Assembly (NCBI RefSeq): GCF_001904635.1
Contig: NZ_MRCB01000023.1
Span: forward strand, 1-64,000
Length of the DNA: 64,000 bases
Direction of reading: 5' to 3'
Source: Hydrococcus rivularis NIES-593
Lineage (GTDB): Bacteria > Cyanobacteriota > Cyanobacteriia > Cyanobacteriales > Microcystaceae
Shown piece by piece: positions 44,973 through 55,137 of the stretch. How positions within the stretch are numbered: the stretch's first letter is position 1; every line of letters begins with the position of its first letter. Below the pieces are notes generated by a model. It saw only the letters and a program-made list of their open reading frames with translations, made no database searches and was not told where the DNA came from. The position numbers and the translations under genes were made by a program.

Positions 44973-47483
44973 ATGAGCGGTTTGATTGAAAAAAATTTAG
45001 AAAAAACCTCCCTACGCCGACTTCTCATCATCCCCTTTGTCTTGCAAGTTTTTGCGGCTGTCGGACTGACAGGATATTTCTCATGGCGGAACGGACAAAA
45101 AGCGATCGACGACCTTGCTAGTCAACTACAGCAAGAAGCCAGCTTGCGTATCGACCAACATCTCGATTCTTACTTAGCCGTTCCCCATCAAATCAATCAA
45201 ATAAACGAGCACGCGGTTCGTTTGGGTTTGTTGCAGCTTAACGATTTAGAAAAGCTGGGACAGTATTTTTGGAAACAAATGAAAGTGTTTCCTATCGGCT
45301 ATATCAACTACGGCGATGCCAAAGGTCATTTTATTGGCGTAGAACGGTTAAATAATGGCGAGCTTCGTATAGTTGAAGACGCTTCTGAATCTTCCACGCG
45401 AGACAACATTTATGAAACTGACAACTATGGCAAGAGAGTTCGTCTCATAGAATCAGTTGACGTGGGAGCAGATCATCGAGAAGAAGATTGGTATAAAGGG
45501 GCTGCTGAGGCGGGTAAACCGCTATGGAGTAGTATTTATCAGTGGGAAGATAAGCCAGAGGTACTTTCCATTTCTCTAAGCTACCCCGTCCATAACTTAA
45601 AAGGACAATTTCTTGGCGTGATAGGGGTAGATCTAATCCTCTCTCAAATTAGTCAATATCTAAGGCTGATTAAATTCAGTCCTGGGAGTAGAATTTTTAT
45701 TGTCGAACGCAATGGACTATTAGTTGCCAGTTCGAGTCGCGAGCAGCCATATATCGTCGTCGAAAAAGAAGCGCGACGACTCAATGTCTTTAATAGCAAA
45801 GAACCTCCGATTAGAGCTACTGCCGAGTACTTGCGGGATCTTTTTGGTAACTTTAATGGCATAAAAAGCGCTCGCCAGCTCGATTTTAGATCGAACGGCG
45901 AGCGTCAGTTCGTCCAAGTTACACCATGGCAAGACAAGTACGGTTTGGATTGGCTGGTAGTGGTAGTTACGCCAGAATCAGATTTCATGGCGCAGATCGA
46001 TGCCAACACTCGGACTACAATTTTGTTATGCTTGGGTGCTTTGGCAATAGCAACCGTCTTGGGAATTTATACGTCTCGCTGGATTAGCCAACCCATCTTG
46101 CACTTGAGTAAAGCGTCCCAAGCTATTGCAAGCGGTCAATTAGACCAACAAGTTCGAGTCGAAGGAGCGAGCGAACTGAGAACTTTAGCCCGCTCTTTTA
46201 ACCAAATGGCGCAACAGCTTAAAGAGTCTTTTACCGAGCTTCAAAAGACCAACGCCGAACTAGAAATCCGCGTCGAACAGAGAACCGCTCAATTCAAAAA
46301 AGCCGTGCAAGCCGCAGAAGCCGCCAATCGCGCCAAAGGACAATTCCTGGCAAATATCAGCCAAGAACTGCGGACTTCTCTCAATAGCGTCATTGGTTAT
46401 TCCAATCTCTTAATGAACGATCGCGCTCTATCTCCCCAACAAGCCAAAGGAGCCGAAATTATTCAGCGCAGCAGTACCCAGCTACTAACCCTGATTAATG
46501 ACATTTTAGACTTCTCCAAAGCCGAAACCAGCAAGGTCGAACTCGAACTCAGCGATTTTCATTTTCCTAGCTTTTTAGAAGAAATCTGTAGCATCATCGA
46601 GATGCGATCGCAAGAAAAGAAACTCCTGTTTCAGTGCCAGACGACAGACGATCTCCCTACTGGCGTGAGAGCTGATGAAAAACGACTCAGACAGGTATTG
46701 ATGAATTTGCTCGGCAATGCGGTCAAATTTACCGACCAAGGACAAATACTCTTTAAAGTTAGCGCGATCGGCACCGAGAATGCGATCGCGTCTTTGCCCC
46801 AACAACAGATTCGCTTCCAAATCATCGATACGGGTATTGGCATTGATCCCTCGGATCTAGAAAAAATTTTCCAACCTTTTGAACCAATTGGCGATCGCGA
46901 ACGCCTGCGAGGTGGTATTGGGATGGGCTTGGCGATGAGCAAACAACTACTGGAGTTGATGGGCAGCCAATTGCAAGTAATAAGCCAACCGGGACAAGGT
47001 TCGATTTTTTGGTTCGAGATCGCTTTACCCGTTGTTGAGATCGCCTCGACGACACAAGCAAATGCGATCGCACGAGTAAAGGGTTACCTCGGCAACAGAC
47101 GTAAGATTTTAGTCGCAGACGACAAACAAGAGAATCGCTCGCTTCTGCACAGTTGGCTCGATCCGCTAGGTTTTGAAGTAGTGATGGCAAAAGATGGCGA
47201 GCAAGGATTAACCGTCGCTCGCCAACTCAAACCAGACCTAATTATAACCGATCTGTTTATGGGCGTTAAAACTGGCTTGATGATGGCGCGAGAAATTCGG
47301 CAAACCGACGAGATTAAGGACGTGCCGATTATTGCTGTCTCAGCTAGCACCGCTGAGATGATAGAGGAAGCAAGTCGGCGAGTTGGCTGCAATACTTTTC
47401 TGCCCAAACCTATAGACGAGCAAAAGTTGTTGGTGCTACTGCAAAAGTATTTACAGTTGGAATGGATTTATGAAGGTCAATGA
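44973..47483 (+). CDS. Hybrid sensor kinase with Gln at the phospho-acceptor position
   Basis: An 836-residue membrane protein. TM1 (~18-37), extracytoplasmic dCache-like sensor (~38-345), TM2 (~346-367), HAMP (~368-421), HisKA-like (~450-515), HATPase with LMNLLGNAVKF (N box), IIDTGIGID and GGIGMGLAMS (G boxes), and a C-terminal receiver with ADDKQ, phosphorylatable Asp in IITDLFMG and Lys in FLPKPID. The H box reads ANISQELRTSLN, so the invariant His is Gln464 (CAA at 46362-46364). It may act as a pseudokinase or regulate through its receiver domain. No response regulator gene is adjacent. Confidence 0.9.
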   Translation: MSGLIEKNLEKTSLRRLLIIPFVLQVFAAVGLTGYFSWRNGQKAIDDLASQLQQEASLRIDQHLDSYLAVPHQINQINEHAVRLGLLQLNDLEKLGQYFWKQMKVFPIGYINYGDAKGHFIGVERLNNGELRIVEDASESSTRDNIYETDNYGKRVRLIESVDVGADHREEDWYKGAAEAGKPLWSSIYQWEDKPEVLSISLSYPVHNLKGQFLGVIGVDLILSQISQYLRLIKFSPGSRIFIVERNGLLVASSSREQPYIVVEKEARRLNVFNSKEPPIRATAEYLRDLFGNFNGIKSARQLDFRSNGERQFVQVTPWQDKYGLDWLVVVVTPESDFMAQIDANTRTTILLCLGALAIATVLGIYTSRWISQPILHLSKASQAIASGQLDQQVRVEGASELRTLARSFNQMAQQLKESFTELQKTNAELEIRVEQRTAQFKKAVQAAEAANRAKGQFLANISQELRTSLNSVIGYSNLLMNDRALSPQQAKGAEIIQRSSTQLLTLINDILDFSKAETSKVELELSDFHFPSFLEEICSIIEMRSQEKKLLFQCQTTDDLPTGVRADEKRLRQVLMNLLGNAVKFTDQGQILFKVSAIGTENAIASLPQQQIRFQIIDTGIGIDPSDLEKIFQPFEPIGDRERLRGGIGMGLAMSKQLLELMGSQLQVISQPGQGSIFWFEIALPVVEIASTTQANAIARVKGYLGNRRKILVADDKQENRSLLHSWLDPLGFEVVMAKDGEQGLTVARQLKPDLIITDLFMGVKTGLMMAREIRQTDEIKDVPIIAVSASTAEMIEEASRRVGCNTFLPKPIDEQKLLVLLQKYLQLEWIYEGQ

Positions 47484-47849
47484 CGAGTTCTGCTTGATAA
47501 GTACGGACTCAAAATGCTGCTCAAGGCGCGATCGCAACTCTAGTAAAGCGATCGCTATCGAGTTTATTAAGTTATGAAACTTTGACTTGACTGAGATCGT
47601 TTTGTATTTTTTAATACAGAAATGTAGAGGAAATTGTCTTCTTAAAAGAGGTTTTCCGAAAAAACGCAGTTAACCTGGCACGACTAAACCTGCCAAACTT
47701 TTTTATCCCCTTTAAGCTGTCGCGGAAACCACAAATATCAAACGCGAGGAAAGGGTGAAAGATATTGGTCTTTTCTCGCTGTGCTATGACAAGTTTGCAC
47801 TTGCCTAGCTGCGATGGGAAGATTTTACAGGGATACCAAGGATACCAAG

Positions 47850-48071
47850 ATGACACTATCCAATATTGCTCAAACAGGCTCTAACGTTCAATGGCGATTG
47901 CTTCCCTCTCCCCAACCGAATAGTTGGGTAAGACTGTTAGAATGTCTTAACCCTTTCTGTCACGATGAAGCATTGCTTCTATGTCAGGAATCGGAGTCTG
48001 AATGGGTGGCTTGGATTCCCGACCATGGCGAAGCTATTCTGCATATCAGCCAGTTTAGTTTGATTCGCTGA
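47850..48071 (+). CDS. Small conserved hypothetical protein
   Basis: A 73-residue soluble protein (MTLSNIAQTGSNVQWRLLPS...). A GATACCAAGGATACCAAG direct repeat lies just before the ATG. WVAWIPDHGEAILHISQF looks like a compact beta domain. I do not recognise it. The 366-bp gap before it (47484-47849) has two GCGATCGC sites and nothing else I can support. Confidence 0.5.
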   Translation: MTLSNIAQTGSNVQWRLLPSPQPNSWVRLLECLNPFCHDEALLLCQESESEWVAWIPDHGEAILHISQFSLIR

Positions 48072-48084
48072 CTAGATACATTAA

Positions 48085-48330
48085 ATTGCTATTAGTCGTG
48101 CTGTCTTTGAGCAAGTTTTTCCCGAATTACTTAAAGACCATCACAACTGGTTTATTATTATTGAGCTAAATACTGGAGATTATTTCATCAATTCTGATGA
48201 AAAAGTAGCCGTGCAAGCAGTATCTAAAACTAGGATAAATAATTCGATAGATGAAGAAGGTATAGTAAATCTCATCACTTGCTTTTCATTTTTCGGATTG
48301 CACATATCATTTTTGATTGAGTTTTTATAG
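48085..48330 (+). pseudogene. Degraded small ORF without start codon
   Basis: An open frame with no ATG, giving AVFEQVFPELLKDHHNWFII and then NTGDYFINSDEKVAVQAVSK. This looks like the front of a small cyanobacterial protein family that I know only as hypothetical. The later part (NLITCFSFFGLHISF) looks unlike coding sequence, so the gene is probably broken. The rest of the 514-bp gap 48072-48585 is AT-rich and empty. Confidence 0.35.
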
Positions 48331-48585
48331 ACAAGACTTTCTAAAATTCGACATCCTTTTTTATCAAGAACTAAAAATTTATAATGGATAGTCCTGCATA
48401 CCAAAAAAATGATTGTTTTAGAAGAACAAAAGCGTTGATAATAAAAAGCAGTAAACCAAAAAGTATAATAAAAGTTATTGATTGAAAATCCAATCCATCC
48501 TCAATAGTAGCAAATTGATATATTCAGTTTAGAATATAGCATTCTTTTTCTTATGTTCCATGTTTATATATAAAACCAATTTTCA

Positions 48586-51500
48586 TTATGTACTAAAATA
48601 CTTCGCTACCGGATGATAAGTAATAATCGCCGTGGTAGACTGTTCGGGATATAGCTGTTCGCTTTCATCCATGTACATATTAATGCGATCGCACTTCAAC
48701 AACTCCAACTGCTTATACTGATCCGCAATATTTGGACAAGCAGGATAACCAAAGCTGTAACGAGATCCTTGATATCGCTGTTGAAGGACATCGCGAATAT
48801 TATTCGGTTCTTTATCCCCAAATCCTAATTCCCGCCTTATCCTGGCATGCGTCCATTCTGCTAGCGCTTCTGCCGTTTGGACTGCCATGCCGTGATAGTA
48901 GAGATAATCGGTGTATTGGTTGCCATCAAATAGCTTCTTGGCGTATTCTGTGGCAATTTCTCCAACCGTCACCGCCTGCATGGGGAAGACATCGATCGTA
49001 CCAGAGTCTTTGGGTGCAAAGAAATCGGCGATGCAGAGGCGACGCGAGGATTTTTGGCGAGGGAATTCAAAGCTAGTAATTGGTTCTAAATTATCTGGAA
49101 TCTTGCCGTTAGCTTGTTGGATAATTTCTGGGTCATAAACGTACAGCGTATTCCCTTCCGACTGACAGGGGAAATAGCCATAAATGACCGTCGGATGCAA
49201 CAAATTCTCTTTAACAATTCGTTGCTTCCACTCTTCTAAAATAGGATAAACTTTCTCGGCTAAAAAGCGATCGTATTCTTCCCGCGATTGTTCTTTGGGT
49301 TTGCGGAATTGCCACTGTCCGACGAATAAAGCTTGCAGATCCAAATACCAGAAAGCTTCCTCAAGAGAAATTTCTCCTGGTTGTAAGATTTTTGTTCCCC
49401 AGAATGGCGGTGTAGGACGATTGATATTAACTTCAACTGCTTCAGAACGTCTAGTATCTATTTTTTGGGATTCAGTTTCTTGTCTATCTGCTTTATCGAT
49501 AATTAAAGTATCGGGATTAACTTGAGATTCTGATTCAATTTCTTGAGGTTTTCCTTTGCCATTCTCTTCGGCATATTCGCCTAGAAAACCTTGAATGTCG
49601 TCCCATTGATTTGCGGCTTTTGCAGGCATTAATTTATCCATAAAATGAAGGTCGGCAAAGGCATCTTTTCCGTAAACGACTCGACCTTTATAGGTATTTT
49701 GACAATCCTCATAAACAAATTTTGGCGTTAGTGCTGCACCGCCTAAAATAACGGGAACGGTAATGCCTTGTTCGTTAAATACTTCTAAATTCTCCTTCAT
49801 AAACGCCGTCGATTTTACCAATAAACCACTCATGGCGATACAATCGGCGTTGTGTTCTCTATAAGCTTGAATAATATTTTCTACTGGTTGTTTAATTCCT
49901 AGATTAATAACTTTATAGCCATTGTTAGAAAGAATGATATCGACTAAATTTTTACCAATGTCGTGAACATCGCCTTTTACCGTTGCAATAACAAACGTCC
50001 CTTTAGCGCCTCCATTGGTGTCTGATTTTTCCATGAAAGGTTCTAAATATGCTACCGCCGCTTTCATCGTTTGTGCCGATTGCAACACAAATGGTAGCTG
50101 CATTTGTCCCGAACCGAATAATTCCCCTACAACCTTCATTCCATCCAACAGGAAGGTATTAATAATCTCTAGTGGAGGATATTGCTTGAGTGCTTCTTCT
50201 AAAGCTTCTTCTAAACCAATCCGTTCGCCATCGATAATGTGGCGCGTTAGCCTTTCTTCTACAGGTAAATTAGCATCGGCGGACTTGTCGCGTTTAGTGG
50301 TTTTTCCAGCAAATAATTCGGTTAATTTTGTGAGAGGATCGTAAACGCAGATATCTCCTTCAAATTTACGGCGATCGTAAATTAAATCTCGACAAACTTC
50401 TTGATGTTCTGGTTCAATTTTAGAGAGGGGTAAAATCTTACTAGCGCTGACAATCGCGCTATCCAAACCAGCTTGCATTGCTTCGTGTAAAAACACTGAA
50501 TTGAGTACCTGACGCGCGGCAGGATTTAAGCCGAAAGAAACGTTAGAAACCCCTAAAACGATATGGCATTCTGGAAATTCTTGACGAATGCGGCGAACAG
50601 CTTCGATGGTTGCTTTGCCATTTTCTCTGTCTTCTTCAATCCCCGTAGAAATGGGCAAAACTAGCGTATCGAAAAAGATTTCGCGAGGCGGAATTCCATA
50701 TTCAACAGCAGCATGATAGGCGCGTTTGGCAATTTCAAATTTCTTATCTGCCGTTCTTCCCATTCCTTCTTCATCGATAGTGCCAATAACGATACCAGCA
50801 CCATATTTTTTGGCTAATTCTAAAACTTTTAAAAATCTTTCTTCGCCATCTTCATAGTTAGTGGAATTGAGGATGCACTTCCCGCCAGCAACTTTTAATC
50901 CTGCCTCCATTTTTTGCCATTCTGTCGAGTCCAACATCAGTGGCAAGGTGACATTATTGACTAAACGAGAGACCAATTGGCGCATGTCGCGCACGCCATC
51001 CCTTCCTACATAATCTACGTTAACATCGAGAACGTGTGCGCCTTCTTTGACCTGAGATTTTGCCAGAGAAACTAAACCATCCCAGTCTTCTGCATTTAAC
51101 AAATCGCGGCATTTTTTAGATCCGCTGGCATTCAATCTTTCTCCAATAATTAGGAAAGAATTGTCTTGGATATAAGGTTGGGTGGTGTAAATTGATGCCG
51201 CCGATGGTTCGTAGTGAGGATGACGTTCTTTGGGTTTTAAATCCTTCGCCATCTCGGCGAGTTGTCGGATATGATCGAAACGAGTTCCGCAACACCCCCC
51301 AATGATTTGTACTCCCAAATCTTCGACAAAGTGCATCAATGCCATTCTCAACTCCATCGGAGTCAATCGGTAGTGTGCTTTACCGCCGACGTTTTCTGGC
51401 AATCCTGCGTTGGGAATACAAGAGATAATGAAGGGAGAATTTTCACAGAGATATCTGATATGAGGTTTCATTAAATCGGGTCCCGTCGCGCAATTGAGAC

Positions 51501-52173
51501 CCAAAATGTCGATGGGATAGCGTTCTAAAATCGCTAACGCCGCGCCAATTTCCGTTCCAATGAGCATGGTTCCCTGTTGTTCTATAGTGACAGAAACCAT
51601 GAGTGGAATGCGATCGCTTTTTTTGAGAAAAACTTCTTCTATGGCATTTAGCGCCGCTTTAATTTGCAGGACATCCTGGCAGGTTTCGACGATGAATAAG
51701 TCAACTCCGCCGTCATAAAGTCCTTCTGCTTGTTCGACATAGGCATTTTTAAGCGTATCGAAGTCAATATGTCCCAACGTTGGCAGTTTGGTCCCCGGTC
51801 CCATCGAACCCGCCACAAAGCGAGGTTTTTCAGGCGTGGAATATTCTGCGGCGACTCGCTTGGCTAGTTGGGCAGCAGTTTTGTTGAGATAATAAGCCTT
51901 GTCTGCCAAGTCGTATTCTGCCAATACAATGGAAGTTCCGCCAAAAGTATCGGTTTCAATTACGTCCGCACCCGCCTCCAAAAAGCCTCGATGTACCGCC
52001 TCTACAGCTTCTGGTTTGGTGTGTACCAGATACTCGTTGCATCCTTCATATTGAGAACCGCCAAAGTCTTCTGCGGTCAAATTTTGCATTTGCAGGTTAG
52101 TTCCCATGGCACCGTCGAAGATGAGGACGGGACGTTGTGGACTGCGAAGGCGATTGAGAAAGGAACTATTCAT
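48586..52173 (-). CDS. metH: Cobalamin-dependent methionine synthase
   Basis: A 1195-residue modular enzyme in the usual order: homocysteine-binding barrel (1-~320; Zn Cys in GLNCATGP and GGCCGT), pterin barrel (~335-610; [14 protein letters not shown]), B12-binding domain (~645-860; [14 protein letters not shown] with the lower-ligand His) and SAM activation domain (~915-1190; [21 protein letters not shown]). It transfers methyl from methyl-tetrahydrofolate to homocysteine. No cobalamin riboswitch was recognised in the 467-bp upstream region. Confidence 0.96.
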   Translation of the reverse strand: MNSSFLNRLRSPQRPVLIFDGAMGTNLQMQNLTAEDFGGSQYEGCNEYLVHTKPEAVEAVHRGFLEAGADVIETDTFGGTSIVLAEYDLADKAYYLNKTAAQLAKRVAAEYSTPEKPRFVAGSMGPGTKLPTLGHIDFDTLKNAYVEQAEGLYDGGVDLFIVETCQDVLQIKAALNAIEEVFLKKSDRIPLMVSVTIEQQGTMLIGTEIGAALAILERYPIDILGLNCATGPDLMKPHIRYLCENSPFIISCIPNAGLPENVGGKAHYRLTPMELRMALMHFVEDLGVQIIGGCCGTRFDHIRQLAEMAKDLKPKERHPHYEPSAASIYTTQPYIQDNSFLIIGERLNASGSKKCRDLLNAEDWDGLVSLAKSQVKEGAHVLDVNVDYVGRDGVRDMRQLVSRLVNNVTLPLMLDSTEWQKMEAGLKVAGGKCILNSTNYEDGEERFLKVLELAKKYGAGIVIGTIDEEGMGRTADKKFEIAKRAYHAAVEYGIPPREIFFDTLVLPISTGIEEDRENGKATIEAVRRIRQEFPECHIVLGVSNVSFGLNPAARQVLNSVFLHEAMQAGLDSAIVSASKILPLSKIEPEHQEVCRDLIYDRRKFEGDICVYDPLTKLTELFAGKTTKRDKSADANLPVEERLTRHIIDGERIGLEEALEEALKQYPPLEIINTFLLDGMKVVGELFGSGQMQLPFVLQSAQTMKAAVAYLEPFMEKSDTNGGAKGTFVIATVKGDVHDIGKNLVDIILSNNGYKVINLGIKQPVENIIQAYREHNADCIAMSGLLVKSTAFMKENLEVFNEQGITVPVILGGAALTPKFVYEDCQNTYKGRVVYGKDAFADLHFMDKLMPAKAANQWDDIQGFLGEYAEENGKGKPQEIESESQVNPDTLIIDKADRQETESQKIDTRRSEAVEVNINRPTPPFWGTKILQPGEISLEEAFWYLDLQALFVGQWQFRKPKEQSREEYDRFLAEKVYPILEEWKQRIVKENLLHPTVIYGYFPCQSEGNTLYVYDPEIIQQANGKIPDNLEPITSFEFPRQKSSRRLCIADFFAPKDSGTIDVFPMQAVTVGEIATEYAKKLFDGNQYTDYLYYHGMAVQTAEALAEWTHARIRRELGFGDKEPNNIRDVLQQRYQGSRYSFGYPACPNIADQYKQLELLKCDRINMYMDESEQLYPEQSTTAIITYHPVAKYFST

Positions 52174-52640
52174 AGGTCAATGCGACTCATTTAAAGCGAT
52201 AGGCGTTAGCTTTCTCTAAAAATATACGATCTTTTGCCTTTTACCATTATTGTGTAAAAATCTGGGGAGTTGGGAGGGGCGCAGAAGAAAAAAGTTCCGA
52301 TTTCGATATCGTTGACTTCAACGATTATCTATTTTGTTCTTAAGAAGTCGCAGAGCTTGATTGAGGTGAGAGATTTGGGATGGAACAACTGGAAAGTTTA
52401 TTCTCTCTGTAGACAGATGCCCATGCAAACAATCTATGGTCCAACTCTTACCGAAGGCAGAGGAGAAAAAGCTCCTGGGCAAGATTTTACCGATTTTTTT
52501 ATTAAGAAGTGTAAAATTGACGGCAACGTTGCTGACCAACTGATGCTAACTCAGCTTGAGGTGTCATAGGCAAAATGGAAGTTGACATCTATAATTAATT
52601 CCCCCATACTCCCCTGTTAATTATTAATTTGCCGTTTATC
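52174..52640. other. Divergent intergenic region metH / cellulose synthase-like
   Basis: A 467-bp spacer with both promoters. It contains a 99-codon open frame (52270-52569) from TTG with no recognisable motif or Shine-Dalgarno; I do not call it a gene. No riboswitch or RNA gene seen. Confidence 0.4.
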
Positions 52641-54854
52641 ATGCAAATCTTTAAACCCGTTGCCGAACCGAGTAATTCAATCCTGCCACTGCGGACAGCC
52701 ACTTTAGTCCTTTTAGGAATAATAGGGTTTTTCGGAGCGATCGCAACTGCCTGGTTTCTTGAGGAAAGAACGATTTCAGAACTTTTTGAACGGTTGTATT
52801 TCTGGCAAGAAAATCCTCCCTTTTGGTTAGCCGTACCGGAGTTTAGCAATCCCTATTTTTTATTATTTCCGACAATAATTCTCTTTAGTATTGTATACAC
52901 AATCATGAAGTTATCGCCCCAACCCAAACCTTGGTCGCGGACGATAGTTGTATGTATTTTACTGGCGTTAACCCTTCGCTATATCCTATGGCGATTGTTC
53001 TCTACGCTAAATCTCTCCAATCCCCTCGATGGAATTTTTAGTCTTGCCTTATTGTTCCTAGAAATGATGGTGATTGCTGGAGGAACCATTCAGCTATATT
53101 TAATGCTAAATATTAAAGATCGCCGTCGCGAAGCCGACCGATACAGTCAAGCCGTCCAAAATGGCACCTACTTACCTTCAGTCGATATTTTAATTCCCAC
53201 TTATAACGAACCAGAATTTGTTTTACGGCGAACGATTATTGGCTGTCAAGCTATAGACTATGCTAACAAAAAAGTTTATTTATTAGATGATACCAAAAGA
53301 CCAGAAATTAAGAAATTAGCTAAAGAACTAGGCTGTTATTACATCTCGCGAGCCAAAAACAATTATGCAAAAGCTGGCAACTTAAACAATGCCATTCAAA
53401 AAACCAGAGGAGAACTGATTGCTGTCTTCGATGCCGATTTTATTCCTGCCAAAAACTTTTTGACGCGCACGGTAGGTTTTTTTCAAAATAACAAAATTGC
53501 GTTAGTTCAAACGCCGCAAAGTTTTTACAATAGCGATCCCATTGCTATCAATTTAGGATTAGAAAAGATTTTACCTTCTGAAGAAGAAATTTTCTATCGC
53601 CAAGTTCAAACGATTAAAGATGGTGCGGGTAGCGTCGTTTGTTCGGGAACCTCTTTTATCGTCAAGCGTAGCGCGCTTTTAGAAGTCGGCGGTTTCGTGA
53701 CGGATTCGATCAGCGAAGATTATTACACGGGGATTCGCCTGTCGGCAAAAGGTTACGAATTAGTATATCTCAATGAAAACTTGAGTGCGGGACTAGCAGC
53801 CGAAAGCATGGCTGCCCATATCCTTCAGAGAATCCGTTGGGCGCGGGGCACGCTACAGGGACTTTTTATCGATTCTAATCCTTTCACGATACCAGGATTG
53901 AGCTTGCGACAAAGATTGGCGCATTTAGAAGGATTTTTGACTTGGTTTGCAATTATTCCTCGTTTGTTTTTCCTCATGCTGCCGATAATCTACACTTTCT
54001 TTGGCATTGAGCCGCTTGTCGTCAGCATGCAAGAAATGCTTTATTTCTTCGTTCCTTATTATTTTCTCCAGTTAACTGCTTTTTCTTGGTTAAACTTGCG
54101 ATCGCGTTCTTTAATCTTCTCCGATGTCTATGCGATTCCATCGTGTTTTCCCCTATTTATCACGGTTATCAAAGTCATGCTCAATCCCTTCGGACAAGGG
54201 TTTAGAGTGACGCCAAAAGGGATTTTTAGACATAAAAGTCAGTATAATTGGTCGCTAGCTTTACCTTTGATCGTATTTTTTATCGGAATATCTATCAGTT
54301 TTTGTAGTAGTTTAGGGCTGCTCGATTCTACTCATACGAATGGTTTTAGTCTGATTTTAGTTTGGGATGTTTACAACTTAATTATTCTTGGCGTTGCTTT
54401 ATTAGGTTTGCTAGACGTTCCCAAAACAGACATTTATGAATGGTTGCCCGTTCGGCATAAGGTACGCTTAACCAACAGCGAAGGGACTGTCTGGGGCACG
54501 ATGACAAAACTTTCCGAAATAGGGGCTGAAATCGAATTGAAGCAACCTGTCGATTTAAACAGCGTTTTTACCTTAGAAATTCCCGAAGAAGGATTAAAGC
54601 TGCAAGCGCAACTGATTTACACTAATTTGACCAAAAAAATGCTAAGAGTACGAGTTAATTTTGAAACGCTCGATCTCGATCGCTATCGACGTTTAGTAGA
54701 AATTCTCTTTTGTCATCCGGAACAATGGCAGCGTCGAGATGCGCCAGGAGAATTGCGATCGCTTTGGCTTCTAATAAAAATTTTACTGCGACCGATTGTA
54801 TTTTTAATTTGGTCGAATAAGAAAGCAAAAGTACTCTTGCCTAAATCTACTTAG
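52641..54854 (+). CDS. Cellulose synthase-like GT2 glycosyltransferase with PilZ domain
   Basis: A 737-residue membrane protein from ATG 52641. About eight transmembrane segments flank a cytosolic GT2 domain: DILIPTYNEPEFVL, LLDDTKRPEI, FDADFIP (DxD), SGTSFIVKRSALLEVGGF, ISEDYYTGIRL (TED-like) and QRIRWARGT (QxxRW). The C-terminal PilZ-like domain starts VRHKVRLTNSEG, but the D/NxSxxG motif reads KLSEIG, so c-di-GMP binding is uncertain. No BcsB, BcsC or cellulase gene adjoins it. Confidence 0.88.
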   Translation: MQIFKPVAEPSNSILPLRTATLVLLGIIGFFGAIATAWFLEERTISELFERLYFWQENPPFWLAVPEFSNPYFLLFPTIILFSIVYTIMKLSPQPKPWSRTIVVCILLALTLRYILWRLFSTLNLSNPLDGIFSLALLFLEMMVIAGGTIQLYLMLNIKDRRREADRYSQAVQNGTYLPSVDILIPTYNEPEFVLRRTIIGCQAIDYANKKVYLLDDTKRPEIKKLAKELGCYYISRAKNNYAKAGNLNNAIQKTRGELIAVFDADFIPAKNFLTRTVGFFQNNKIALVQTPQSFYNSDPIAINLGLEKILPSEEEIFYRQVQTIKDGAGSVVCSGTSFIVKRSALLEVGGFVTDSISEDYYTGIRLSAKGYELVYLNENLSAGLAAESMAAHILQRIRWARGTLQGLFIDSNPFTIPGLSLRQRLAHLEGFLTWFAIIPRLFFLMLPIIYTFFGIEPLVVSMQEMLYFFVPYYFLQLTAFSWLNLRSRSLIFSDVYAIPSCFPLFITVIKVMLNPFGQGFRVTPKGIFRHKSQYNWSLALPLIVFFIGISISFCSSLGLLDSTHTNGFSLILVWDVYNLIILGVALLGLLDVPKTDIYEWLPVRHKVRLTNSEGTVWGTMTKLSEIGAEIELKQPVDLNSVFTLEIPEEGLKLQAQLIYTNLTKKMLRVRVNFETLDLDRYRRLVEILFCHPEQWQRRDAPGELRSLWLLIKILLRPIVFLIWSNKKAKVLLPKST

Positions 54855-54933
54855 CCATGACTAGAGATGGGGAATGAATGAATTCTTCAGTTATCAAAAA
54901 GCGCTCTAGATGAAGATTTAAGATTGAGAACTA

Positions 54934-55137
54934 ATACCATTTTGGATGAAAGGATTTTGGTCGCCGTTGTGCTGGAAGTGCAAGGTACTCCGCCAAGTGA
55001 GCGGCGGAGCCTGAAAAGCACTTCGTCAATTCCAGCGGCGTGCGGCGACTGCTCAGACGCAGATTTTAGATTGGGAAACCCTTTCTAAGATTGAATTGTG
55101 TAAATTCATCTGTCGCCTTCTTATTTCAAATTGGTAT
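54934..55137. repeat. MITE-like element with ATACCA(T/A)TTT ends
   Basis: A 204-bp sequence bounded by ATACCATTTTGGATGAAA and TTTCAAATTGGTAT, imperfect inverted repeats. Inside is a perfect hairpin CTCCGCC/GGCGGAG (54989-55010 region). Its right end supplies the last codons and stop of the GT39 gene that follows on the minus strand. Confidence 0.6.

Noticed and set aside
47611-47856. 81-codon minus-strand frame after the sensor kinase
   Set aside because: No RBS, no motif and composition unlike neighbours; treated as noise.
52270-52569. A 99-codon open frame between metH and the cellulose synthase-like gene
   Set aside because: It starts at TTG without a Shine-Dalgarno, has no recognisable motif and overlaps an opposite-strand frame of similar length; probably chance.
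52174-52640. Possible cobalamin riboswitch upstream of metH
   Set aside because: No B12-box-like sequence or expected stem pattern was seen on the minus strand of this spacer.
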